Shown: positions 47,538 to 59,000 of the stretch, in pieces | How the letters are laid out: every line of letters starts with the position of its first letter | Position numbering within the stretch: position 1 is the first letter of the stretch | Origin: Nicotiana tabacum | Taxonomy: Eukaryota; Streptophyta; Magnoliopsida; Solanales; Solanaceae | Length of the DNA stretch: 64,000 nucleotides | Direction: 5' to 3' | Assembly (NCBI RefSeq): GCF_000715075.1 | Contig: NC_134087.1 | Coordinates: 186,837,276-186,901,275 of the forward strand | The notes under the pieces: model-generated | Seen by the model: the letters and a program-made list of their open reading frames with translations, nothing else | Databases searched by the model: none | Told to the model about the DNA's origin: nothing | Made by a program: the position numbers and the translations under genes

Positions 47538-48922
47538 TTGATGATAGGCTATAATTGTATATTTTAGTCGCTTATTACACTCTAATTTACTGCAGTTTAA
47601 TTGAGTTTGAACTTTAATCGTTAGTATTTTCCACTAAATATATGTTTTATGCCTTGTAGGAGTGATTCCGATCTATGTAGGAGTTATGGAATGAATTCAA
47701 GTGATTTAGAGCTTTGAAGTCTGAGTAAAAGCCCAAGTAATTAAGCCGGGATCGTGTCCGAGATCAACGAATGATAGTTAAGAACGAAACGGAGAATCGA
47801 GCGGGCATACGGTGCATTGTCTAGTAAAATACACATAACTTTTTGCTCCGACCTCTGTTTGGGTTCCACAATATATCGTTGGAAAGCTATTTGAAAGGGC
47901 TACAACTTTCATGTTTTGCATACTCTCAAATACTCACTATCGCACCGCATGGGATGCCGCAGGATGCGGCGTAGCAGTGTAAAAACTAGCGTGACAAGAA
48001 AAATGCAAGGCTATTGATAATCTCCATTACCGCGCCGCATGGGATGCCGCAGGATGCGGCGCGGTAGTGCAAATTTTACAGAGTAACTGTCCTATTTCAC
48101 GCGGGAGAAGGTGTTTTCGTCTAGGCCCGACCCTACTTGGTATATATACATGAAAAAACGTTATTTTGGTGACTTTTGACACATCTTAGACCTAGGGAAC
48201 ATATTTTGAAGGGTAATTCACGTGGAGGAACACACACCACGCTTGGAGGAGGCTTCTAACTAGTTTTTTTCGCTTCTCTTCCTTTAATCTCATAGTTTAT
48301 TAGTTCTAGAGTTTTGGGTGCTACATGAACGTTGTGGTTTGAAGCTTGAATCATTCTTATTATTTTATCATATTGGTTTATTTATTCAATCTTGCGCTTA
48401 ATTTTTTGATTGCTTGATCACCAATTGAATACTATCTACGAATCTAGGATTGAACACGGGAGAGAGAATTCTAGATTGCATATAAGATTGAGTAGAGCAA
48501 GATCTTAACTCTGAGGGGGAGCGGATTTGCGGTTAGGATAGGAATATACCTAATCGCCTTGCTTGGTTACTATACAGGTATATTAATGCGTTCTTGTTAA
48601 TCCTAATTCCATAGGAATATAGGCGTTAGGTTAACTTGAATAGGCGAGTTGTACTTCGAGAGAAGGCTACGAGCAATATTAACCTTGTCAACTAATAAAC
48701 CAGATAAATTAATTAGACGATTTAAGTGGAAAACTCAACGGGATTGTTAGCTAACCCATAACTTTAGAATATTCTCTATCATTAAATTCGTCTCTATAAT
48801 TCGCCAACTTGTTTTCTTTGATCTCTTAATTTGTTACTCTAGATTAATTTTAGTTAAATATTCATACGTTAGGATTTGCTTGAATAGATTAATTGTTTGG
48901 TTTCATTTAGTTGATAGTTAAT
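47538..48922 (+). repeat. LTR-like non-coding fragment
   Basis: This looks like part of an old LTR (TTGAACACGGGAGAGAGAATT and ACTCAACGGGATTG phrases recur in Solanaceae LTRs, from recall). It holds two copies of a GC-rich near-palindrome, GCCGCATGGGATGCCGCAGG, near 47947 and 48036. It is cut on the right by element C. The family is unassigned. Confidence 0.35.
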
Positions 48923-49435
48923 TGTGAGCACGTGATTTTTGTTTTTACGCGACAATCGCTCCAAAAAAGAAATAAAAATAATAACAAATGATCCTATTGT
49001 ACAATTTTTGGATTTTACATGGCACTTTGTTAATTATTTATAATTTTGCCCATTTTATTTTTATTAAAGCAAATACAAAAAATGTATGTGTCATGCGTAA
49101 TTTGAACCGGGATCTGTTCGTTAAATAAAAAATCATAAATAGGCATCTTTGTCCGTGATTTTGTTTTGTTTGATTTTACCTGTTTTAAATATTTTAATGT
49201 GTGTGCAAATAATTGTATTAAGTGTTTATTTAATTTTAATTTGATTTACTTAGGTTTTGTTTTTAAAATAAAGAAGAAAATAAAATAATAATAAAAAAAA
49301 AATTCTCGGACTTGGGCCAATTTTAAACAAATTGGCCCAAACAAACTCAGCCCAAAACCCATGCTTGCCCGGTTCGTGACCAGCCTACTTCGAGAACGTC
49401 CAAACGACGCCGTTTTAATCCAGGCTGATCTGAGC

Positions 49436-50101
49436 CGTTGATCTCTGAAAGATCAACGACCAAGATCTCTCACCCCGAACCCACTAACAGACCCGACCCG
49501 TCTCACCCGGACCGACCTCGACCCTTTACCCTTGAAACGACGCCGTTCCCTGTTAGTCGAAGGATCCTGGCCCTTCATCATGTCTCATCCAACGGCCAGG
49601 ATTCACCTATCCACTAACTATATAAACCTACAACCATACCCTGCCCCCTATCCAATACCCCAGCCTTCGTCTTCACCAGACCCTTCCCCTTCAAACCCTA
49701 GCCGTCCCTGTATACTTTCACCATAAGAGCCGGCGGCATGGACGCCGGTGACCCTACCCTTAACACCATATAACCCCCTTGCCATCCTGAACATGGATCC
49801 GTTAACCACTTAGCTCAAATCCCCTCCCACCGTCTCGAATCTTCATTTGAAGATTCGAGTCAGAACCTGACTTACATCAATCGACCTCAACTTCACACCA
49901 GACACTCCCCAGACCCCCTCGTGACCAAACCATGCTTGGTTTGGTCCGAATCTGACCAGGGAAGCATGAATCCCAGATCTAATTTTTGGAACCTTAGGGT
50001 TTCTCATCACTAGGCCCGTATCTCGTTTAAACCAAGAGATTAAGGTCTAATGGACCTTAATCGAAGTGTTTCTCATCTGAGAAACACTTCGATTAAAGTC
50101 C
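49436..50101 (+). repeat. Cluster of perfect inverted repeats in LTR C
   Basis: Arms: 49436-49444/49450-49458 (9 bp, 5-base loop); 49834-49845/49848-49859 (12 bp, 2-base loop); 49923-49932/49937-49946 (10 bp, 4-base loop); 50057-50075/50078-50096 (19 bp perfect, 2-base loop, extended to 24 bp with one mismatch). Confidence 0.9.
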
Positions 50102-50663
50102 GTTCAGCCTTAAGAAAGGTCTGTTCGAATCCAGGCTAAGGCTTTTGATTTTTCGGATTTAAGGTGAGTTTCTGTTTTCCTTTTTCTTTATTCTTTTAGT
50201 CCATGCTTGTTTAAAAGGCTGTTCATGTTATTGTGAAATTTGTGTTTCGAATTTTACCAACTGTGTCCTGTCCACCTTGCCTGAACCTCTGTTGTTTGAT
50301 TGAGTCCTTCTTCTAATTGTTCTGATAATGTGTATGTATGTATTTGTTGTGCAATTAGTTGAATTTCAAATATGAACTGACCAACTGATTCCTCGAGTAC
50401 AATTTTGCTTAGTCAGTACAATTCGAATCATGTGTTCGACACTGTTAAATGTCTGATTTTGGTTTCAATTGTATGTGTTATAACTAGTATAGTCGAGTCG
50501 ACATGTGTCGTCAATTAGTTTTCAACTGCCTGAACAATAACAAATCGATTTGCTTCTGGACACATTTGTTTGAATCGATTAGGAACTGAGTTTAGTACTT
50601 ATAATTGTTGATTTGAATCAGAAATGTAAAAGGAATGTTTTGTTTAAGTTCTGAATTGGAGGG

Positions 50664-50739
50664 CATGTGCACTTGTGCACAACATGTGCATTTGTGCACA
50701 ACATGTGCATTTGTGCACCACAGGTGCATTTGTGCACAG
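50664..50739 (+). repeat. 4 x 19-bp tandem repeat in LTR C
   Basis: Units CATGTGCATTTGTGCACAA start at 50664, 50683, 50702 and 50721, each with a GTGCAC palindrome. It lies about 250 bp upstream of the TATA box. Confidence 0.93.
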
Positions 50740-50988
50740 CCTGGTTCCTGCATAAAGGGCTTTTTGATTTAAAAATAGTTTGACAGCATATGCTGTCAGA
50801 CATATTCTGCTGCCCATTACCCTGTTTTAGTTTAAGAAGTATTAAATCCCATTTAAAAGAGTAAGTCTGCCAGGGAATGTGATGGGAGGTTAATACTTAA
50901 ATAGCTAAGTGGAAACTGAAAAGGAGATAGCACATGGGAGGGGTATTCTCTTGGTCTAACAGGCTGTTAAGGGGGTGATGTGAAGGCT

Positions 50989-50996
50989 TATAAAAG
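50989..50996 (+). promoter_or_regulatory. TATA box in LTR C
   Basis: TATAAAAG followed about 40-60 bases later by GA-rich sequence, as in LTR B. Confidence 0.55.
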
Positions 50997-52910
50997 GGAC
51001 ATGCATACAAACCGATAGGACAGATTTTTTGATATACACACACACAGATACAAGAGAGAAAGGATATAGAAAAATCAGGAACTGTTTTCTTCACATTGTT
51101 GTCGGATTTCATTTGTTCTTCTACTTGTTCAATCGATTCTGATCCTTCCAAGTTTAAACTGAGCTCACTGGTTGTAGTTTGCATTGGTTTATTTCCTGAA
51201 GTTTGGTCTATCTGGGGTTTCTATTTCCACTGCCTTGTTTGTTACCTGCTGTTACTGCTGCTGTTTGGTGTTGCTCCTATTGTTACTCTGCGGACTCCTA
51301 TTCTTCTTCAACTGTAAACACTTCCAGGTACACACTTCTGAAATTACTTGTTGTTGAAAGCTTGAAGTTTTGAAGCAGAAATAAAAGAAATGAATGTTGA
51401 TTCCTTCACAATACCTATGTTCAAAACATGGCCCTAGGTTGAATGGTAGTCGGTCCGCATTTGTTTAAGTTCGTTCCAACAGCAATTGCTCTGTATAAAT
51501 TAACATACATTCTGTTTGAGATGAAATATTAGATAGCATTGTTTATTAGATCAGGTGTGTTTTAATGTATATAATCATTGGGGTCTTGATTTAGTTATGA
51601 CAGTATAACATAGAATCATTGGCAAGCATCTGTATGTATTTTGTCTAGACCACTGAATTGTCCAAATCTGTTGTATTTGGTCCGGGACAAATGTACCCCG
51701 AATAAACTCTCATGCGGTCACATTAAGATTTTGGCCATGTACGCCAACTCTTTTGTCAGATTACTTGATCCGATACAGGTTCGATATTGGGCTTCGGTAT
51801 AGATTCACTGTTTCGAAATAATGCGATGACTTTTTGAGGAAAACTAGCAGGCGTTTTTTAGTTCAATAAGTAGTAGTTTTCTTATTAAACAGCCAATTTC
51901 ATTTATCAAGTCCAAATAGGCTAGTTTTAAAAATCAAACTTGGAGGTCGTCAACATGAGTTTAGTATATGTTATTAGTTTGCTTGCAATCTCACTTAGCA
52001 AATTAATAAGCGTATTCACTCGATGAAGACAAGGTATGAGGTAACTCTCACCGCATAAACAATCAATCAGGTAATCGAACAAAATTCGGATTCGGCAGAC
52101 ATAGTAAAAATTCAGTATGTACTTGTCTAAACAAGTAAGTTTGGCATCTTCCTTTTTTTTATTATTATTTTAGAGACAAACGTAATAGAAATGTAGTCAC
52201 TTTAGGATACCCTTCTAAAAAATGAGATGAGCCTTGCCAAATAAAAAAATGCGAATTGCGGAGCCCTCAATAATTAACCATAAAAAATACTTAGAATTCG
52301 GGACAGGCCGTTTAGCGAATTTTACGGCCTTCCCCAAGGATAATAATACGTTAGACTCTTTAGGTACGGTTTAATTAAATTATATTCTTAAATTCGGGTG
52401 TGCATTGATGTGACCCAAATCAAAATCTCAACGAAGTCAAAATGTGTTGACAATCACGGGCGCATTGATTGTGACGTGGTTCGAGATGCATTTTTACGAC
52501 GTTGCAATTCTATAAAAATAAATGATAATGATAAAAGCGGTTTAAACTTAATAAAAGCACGTAAGTCATAACATATATTTAAATCAGATATTTAGCCATT
52601 ATAACAATTTAAGCGACCGTGCTAGAACCACGGGATTCGAGGGTGCCTAACACCTTCCCTCGGGTCAACAGAATTCCTTACTTAGAATTTCTGGTTCGCA
52701 GACTTCATTTAGAAAAGTCGAAAATTTTCCTCGATTTGGGATTCAAGATAAACCGGTGACTTGGGACACCAAAAACCAAACCTTTCCCAAGTGGCGACTC
52801 TGAATTAAATAAATAATCCCATTTCGAATATTGTCACTTAAATTGGAAAAACTCCCCTCGCGCATTTAACCCTTCGGGGGCGGGCGCGCAAAAAGGAGGT
52901 GTGACAGCTC

Positions 52911-52928
52911 TGGCGACTCTGCTGGGGA
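52911..52928 (+). promoter_or_regulatory. Primer binding site of element C
   Basis: TGGCGACTCTGCTGGGGA, 4 bases after the LTR. Confidence 0.75.
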
Positions 52929-53790
52929 ATTGTTTAACCCAGAACCACTGGTTCAGGGTTCAAGAATTCGAGCTTAGAATAATTGTTATATTTTGCTTTA
53001 TTATCTGATCTTTATTACATGTTTTTGCATAACGTGCTAAATTTTGTCTTTTACCGCTTTGATATTATCTGAACTGTATATAAACTGTGCCGAAACCCTT
53101 CTCTTCTTACCTCCGGGGAGAAGCTCGCTGGTCGAGACTCCCTATTCTGTTAGTGTCGATACCTGAAATAAGAAAGAGGCCGGACAAGTTACAAAGCCGG
53201 ATGATCTCGCGGGTCCCCGGTACGTAGCCCCCTCCTCGACTCGAGTTGTCCGCTCGGGTACACTGTCTAGAACAAATGCCCAGGTTATAAACCTAGTATA
53301 ACGAAACTTCATGCCGGATCCCTAGTAGGAACGTTTATTTGCATCATGTTACATTTGACTTAGGGGGCTCAACACAGGGGTTGGGTCCGTCTAGGACAGG
53401 CAACCTGAAATGAAAAGACCATCCTGCTGCATTCCTATCTGTGTTGCGCATTTATTTGCTTCAGTTCCGCATGCTGACCGGTTTCTAAAAGAGAAAATAG
53501 CAGCGTAGGGAGATAATTACTTATTTTGGAAAAATAAAACCAATGTCCAAGTAGTGTCAAAACCTCGCCGGAATTTTTCTAAAAAAAAAAAGAGAATAAA
53601 AACAAAATTTGTCTTCTTAGTTTGAGTTGTTAAAAAAAAATATGAATTTTTTTTATCACTTTCAAAATGAAAAAAAAAGAAGGTATTTATTTAAAAGTAA
53701 AAAAAAAACGGAAAATTCATAATTCAAAAAATGTTGTTTCTTTCGTAATACCCCTTTTATAAAATCAGACTAATAGTCCAAATATTTCCT

Positions 53791-53793
<3 letters not shown>

Positions 53794-53851
<58 letters not shown>
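53794..53851. repeat. (AT)n microsatellite
   Basis: About 29 AT units. Confidence 0.93.
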
Positions 53852-53854
<3 letters not shown>

Positions 53855-53943
53855 CTTTAGTCTTTATCTCTTTTCAAAAAAATAATAAAAAAAATATATT
53901 CTTTTTTTCTAGGTTTATTTGATTTTCTCTATTCACGATATTC

Positions 53944-53990
53944 CCGAACTACACCGGTTTGATTCTCACCGGATGTGAGATACGTAGGCA
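53944..53990 (+). other. Two-stem hairpin motif, copy C1
   Basis: The outer arm is CTACA (53949-53953) against CGTAG (53983-53987), one mismatch. Inner stem TCTCAC/GTGAGA is extended to 6 bp. Confidence 0.65.
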
Positions 53991-54135
53991 ACCCTCGTCG
54001 GGTTCAACCCCATTTTGCTAAAATAGCCAAAATCAATAAATAAATAAAAAAAAAGAAAAAAAAAGATGTGTCAAAATTTTAAAAAGAGTCATAAATAAGT
54101 CAGGTGATACTGTTTTGTCATAAATAGCAGAATGT

Positions 54136-54159
54136 TCCCGAAAAGGGACGCCGGAAGGC
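54136..54159 (+). other. Double GNRA hairpin module, copy C
   Basis: TCCC-GAAAA-GGGA (5-base loop), one base, GCC-GGAA-GGC. Confidence 0.55.
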
Positions 54160-54329
54160 TGACTTTGCATAAACAGCCACCTTTGGGTTTTGTTTAGCAT
54201 TTTTGTCCAGTTGACCCACACAGCCTTAAAATCTTCGTCCTCAAAGTGTTTAAAGGCCGTGTTCAAAACTTGATCCCCTTTGTAAAATATTTTTGAGTCA
54301 AGTCATTTTTGTTAAAATCACCTTAATAA

Positions 54330-56098
54330 ATGTGCAGGATGAGCACGATGCAAAATGAACATTTTTCAATAATGACCAAAATCCCCGTCAAGTTACGGCT
54401 ATGGTGGAATGATCTAGGTGTTGAAGGACAAAATGAGGTCAAGAAATATCTGAAAGGTCTCGTGGGTTTGTTGGAAATCCAGCCTCGGGGAGATATCATA
54501 AGAGCTTTGGTTACCTACTGGGACCCGGCGCACAATGTTTTCCATTTCTCTGATTTTGAACTCACCCCGACTTTGGAAGAAATGGCCGGGTACATCGGGA
54601 ATGCTGAACTTCCGTTGAGGCAAAAATACTTGGTCGCCCCAAGAGTTGTCACGGTACATCGGTTCCTAGATTCATTGAAGATACCCAGAACAGTCCACAA
54701 CCCGGGTCTGGCAGCCGGATTTTGTACTCCATGCTTCATATATGATAGGGACGGTCATGAGGGGGATTCAATAATCCAATCAACAAACTGTGCAGCAAAG
54801 GTGTTCGTCAGAAGTGGGACAAACACAGACGGGTAGCGTTCATGGTGATGTTCCTGGGCCTTCTGGTATTTCCAAGGAAAGAAGGAAACATTGATTTGAA
54901 GATATCCTGGGTCGTCAGCACTTTACTCACGCAAAGTGATAGTACTCTCGCGCCTATGGTGGTATCTGACATCTTTCGAACTCTTACAGCTTGTAAAGTT
55001 GGGGGAAATTTCTTCGAAGGTTGTAACTTGCTCCTACAGATATGGATGACCGAGCACCTCTGCCATCATTCCGAAATTTTGAGCCATGGTTCCCCGGAAA
55101 AGACTTGCATAGAAGAATCTTACACGAGAACCAAAGAGATCAGTTTGCCCAAAGGAGTCCTGGCATGGACCTCGTTCTTTCAAGCTCTTACTGCCAGCCA
55201 AATACAATGGACCTTAGGATGGCTGCCTGTTGATGAGATCCTATATATGTCGGCAGCCAAAACTCATTTCTTATTAATGGGGCTTAAGAGCATTCAACCT
55301 TACGCACCCTGCCGAGTTTTGAGACAGTTCGGAAGATGCCAGACAGTACCTCATGAGGAAGATCTTAGCACTCAAGCAGTTGAGATAAGTCCTAACGGAC
55401 AATTCCCAGAAGCGAAGATTCGCCAAATCTGGAGTGAGTGTCAATATTTGAAATCAGATACTTGCGTGCGGGATCGAGCCAAAGGAGAGACGGCGCCAGG
55501 TTACCTTGCATGGTATAGAAGGGAATTTGAGCATGAAAGGCCGGCTAAGAGACCCCACATCCGGAATTTCACCGAATCATCGCAAAGGCAGTGGGATTGG
55601 TTAGCGAAGGAAAGAGGCTATTGCGCCGAAATCAGCAGGTTAAAGCAACAAGTGGAAAGCTTGAAATATGAGCACAACGTGCAAGTTGCTACCGATCTGG
55701 GAGAGCGGAACAGGTTAATTCAGGAAAACGAAATGCTCAGATCCCAGATCAAACAGATAAGGGTGGATGCAGATAAACAGTCAAGGCGTCGATCAGACGA
55801 GCAGCTGATAAAAAGGTTAAAAAGTGAAATCAGGGAATGGCAAGATGGTTTGGAGAAATCTGAAAACGTCATAGCGGAGCTCAGGGCACAGTGGGATACG
55901 AGAACAGATAAGCATCGCCGATACTTGAATCAATTGGAAGGCGACCACGAGAAAACTATTGCTAAAATAAAGAGAGAGATGGCTGCACTTGAGATCAAAG
56001 CAGCTAATCAGGCAAAGGATTTCCAAATTGAGAGCAGATACTGGTACGACTCAATAGCCCAGATGAAGTTGGAAGTACGGCGACTGAAGCATCGGCAT
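54330..56098 (+). pseudogene. ORF1 of element C (DUF7745-type), frameshifted and interrupted
   Basis: ORF1 proteins precede gag in Ogre elements and have no known biochemical function. The first frame (from 54330, or ATG 54339 if the TGTGCAG at 54337 is a splice acceptor) has KYLKGLVGLLEIQPRGDIIRAL, YWDPAHNVFHFSDFELTPTL and EEMAGYIG, matching DUF7745-type plant proteins as I recall them. Near 54760-54764, in a run of five G, the reading frame shifts. The second frame carries on through AFMVMFLGLLVFP, VVSTLLTQ and the rest of the domain to about 55560. From about 55590 to 56098 it is a long charged coiled coil (ISRLKQQVESLKYE, IQENEMLRSQIKQI). The LTR of D cuts it at 56099; 56099-56194 of the open frame is LTR, not ORF1. 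Confidence 0.75.
56094..56098. repeat. Predicted target duplication of element D (left)
   Basis: GGCAT directly before the LTR start. The right copy is outside the window. Confidence 0.5.
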
Positions 56099-59000
56099 TG
56101 TAAGCACGTGATTTTTGCCCAATATGAGAATTACTCCCAAAAATTCAAAAATAAAATGATTTTTCTTTGGTGTGCAATTTTTGTGATATTTTGAATAATT
56201 ATTTGTATTTGTCTGTGCATGTTTATTTGCTAAATTAATAAAAAATACAAAAATATGTCGCATTTTGCATGTAGGATTTAATTCTACAATTGTTAGTAAT
56301 TTAATTTGTTTTACAAAAATTAAAAATTACAAAAATAGGCATCGTTTGCATTTTTAGCATTTAATGTCCAAATATACAATTTTATGCTTAATTAATACTT
56401 AATTGTGCGTTAATTGTTATTGGGAGTTAATTTGCGCTTTTATAACTTAATTTAGTTCTTAATAATAGTTTAAGTATTTTTATAATTTAGTTTTAGAAAA
56501 ATAAAAGAAGAAAAGAAAGCGAAAATATAAACAAAGTCGGAATTGGGCCTCTTCTTCAATTTCAAGCCACAGGCCCAAAAAATGGCCCAATCTTCCCTAC
56601 GACCCAGTCCATTTCGAATTGGGTCGACCCAGTCCATAACCCAAAAGACCCAAACCCCTTTGTCTTACATTTTACAAAACAAAACAAAAATTAAAAGACA
56701 AGAAACCCTAAACACTAAACCAATCCGCCCCCACCCCTCCTATCTTCTTCTTCTTCCTCAAGATAACCATGGCTGCCTCCCATGGCGTCGTCCAGACCTT
56801 CGACCAAACAGTCCCCTCCCTCGTCGTCGTTGTCCGTCATCAACACCACCCTAAACAAACAACCATGGACGCCTGAACCGCCGGACCCCCCCCCCCCCCC
56901 CCGTCGCTGCCCTCGTCGTCCAGCTCATTCCGCCATGGATGAGCGTCGACCAGCTGCTTCCGTCGAGCAGCTTGAGGCCAAAACAAGCCTCAGCTGCTGC
57001 TGTTCTTCTTCGTCTTCTTCAGCTTGAGCGTCGCCATGGAAGCCGTCTCCGAGCTGCTGCTTTTGCTTCACGTCCATGGCGTCCAAACGTCGACCAGCTG
57101 CTTCCCGTTCTACCTTCTTCTTCACTTCCAGCTGCTTCCGTTCATCACTTCTCCTTCGTCCAAAACCAGTAACACCCAAATACCACAGTTCCGACAACCA
57201 CCCAACCCAGCTCCTTCCGTCGCGTCATCACTGTCCATCGCCTTCTGTCGCGACCAGCTGTTTCCATGGCCAAGTTCATCGTCCAGTTCGAAGCCCCCCA
57301 GCTGCCACGTCTTTTCTGCTCGTGTTAGTCATCGTTGGTTCGAGCTTTGGTCGAGGCTCGTCAAGATTCGTTGTTTGTTTGGTCGTTGTTTGTCGTTTCA
57401 ATCCGGTTAGTAGTTTTTAAATTTTATTTCGTCCGTTATTTTGTTTTGATATTTTTCGAATCTAAAATCGGCGAATGTTTGCTTTGTTCATGTCTATGGT
57501 TAGATATTTGATTTTTTGGTTTTGTTCATGTTCATGTTGTTTGTTAAATTAATTTTCAGATTTCAAAATAGAAGTTTAATTAGTTATTTTCATATTCATT
57601 TCATGTTTGTATTATTGTTTAAGTGAATATTTGTTAGTATGATGTTTGTTAGATTCAAATTGAAATTTAATTAACTATTTCTTCAATTTGTTTCATGTGT
57701 TTATGTATTGTTAGAAATTGTTAATATTGTTAAGTTCAAGCTTAAGTTCATAATTGTTTATTCGTCGATCTTGTTATTTGTCTAAAGAATTTAGTTGTGT
57801 TAGAGAAATATGTTGGTTTAATCGTTTAAATCCATCATGTTTGTTGTTTAAAATAGATTTAATTCATGTTCATACTTTGTTTGATTGTTCTTGAATCCGA
57901 AATTTGTATAGCTTGATTTCTTGTTTACCATTTGTGATTATTTCTTGAATTTGTCTCATAAAGTTTAATATAGGAATTGTTGGTTGTAATGTTGTTAGAA
58001 TTGATTTTAAGTTCAATATGATTGAAGTTAGAAATCTAAATATACTTGTTTGTTGTTGTTGTTGAATACGAAAATAGGATTGTTTGTTGCTAAAATATTG
58101 TTCAATCAAATTTTAGTTGTTATGATGTTCATCCGTGTTCATATTGTTGTTTGAACATTGTTAGAAATTGATCATATTGTCTATATTTTGGTTAAGTTTG
58201 ATTAATTGATGTGTTATAGCTGATGGGTAGTTTGGTAAATTTGTAGTACGTTTAGGGGTAGTTTGGTAATTTCAGTAAGGTCGGAGGGGGTAGTTTAGGA
58301 ATTGTACATTTTGTAATTGTTTATTTGAAGCATGGGGGACAAAATGAAATGGGGTGGGTTGTGATATGATTATTTAATATAAAGGGGGGATAAGATTTAA
58401 TTTAAAGGGGGAATCTTGCATTATTTTAAATGAAGCATGGGGGACAAAATAAAATGGGGTGGTGTGATATGTTTATTTAATGTAATGGGGATGAGTGGAA
58501 AGATAATGGGTTGGGTAGAGAAAAAGTATGGATTTTAATTAATTGAAAGGTTTATGGGATGGGTTATATATGTGAAGTCTTGAACACAAGACATAAGAAA
58601 AAAAACAGAAGAGAACAGAAATAGAGAGAGATACGAAAAAAATACACACACAGATAGAGAGAAAAAACGGACAGAGAATAGAAGAGAGAAAAATTTCGAA
58701 AAATATTTAAGCTTTCAAAATAAAAATAAAACTAAAAAATCTACTGCTTTCTTTCTTTGTTTGAAATTAGTATTAATGGTTGTTGTTTCATTTAAAGCTT
58801 AAAGCTTTTGTTTTTGGGATTACTACTCCACCGGTCTGTTACTGGGTTGTTACTGTTGCTGGGCAGTTGTTGCTATTGTACTATTATTACTGCTGCTGAT
58901 TCTCATCATCATTTTCTTTTGCTTCCAATATCAGGTACATATCTGTAAATTCATGTCATGAAAAGCTTCAACATGACAAGTAAATGAAGTTTGGAATTAT

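Larger units (their letters stand above)
48923..52906 (+). repeat. 5' LTR of element C
   Basis: 3984 bp, TGTGAGCACGTGATTTTTG to GTGTGACA. GC-rich segment 49320-50160 with a cluster of short perfect hairpins, a 4 x 19-bp repeat at 50664, TATAAAAG at 50989, donor-like CCAG|GTACACA at 51327/51328, and the shared 3' block from about 52600. The partner LTR is not in the window, so the start is set by similarity to LTRs B and D. Confidence 0.82.
52929..54329 (+). other. Non-coding leader of element C
   Basis: A-rich sequence, (AT)n at 53794-53851, one two-stem hairpin (53944-53990) and one double GNRA module (54136-54159). It ends with an acceptor-like TGTGCAG at 54331-54337. Confidence 0.65.

Noticed and set aside
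50052..50101. Plant microRNA precursor
   Set aside because: The loop is only two bases and arms are about 24 bp, too short for a typical plant precursor; kept as an inverted-repeat finding instead.
50618..50803. Cys/His-rich ORF that looks like a small zinc protein
   Set aside because: It is the reverse translation of the 4 x 19-bp GTGCAC repeat, so the Cys/His pattern is a by-product.
56543..57420. Overlapping Pro/Ser-rich ORFs on both strands in LTR D
   Set aside because: Multiple overlapping frames reflect GC-rich composition within an LTR; no recognised domain or consistent start.
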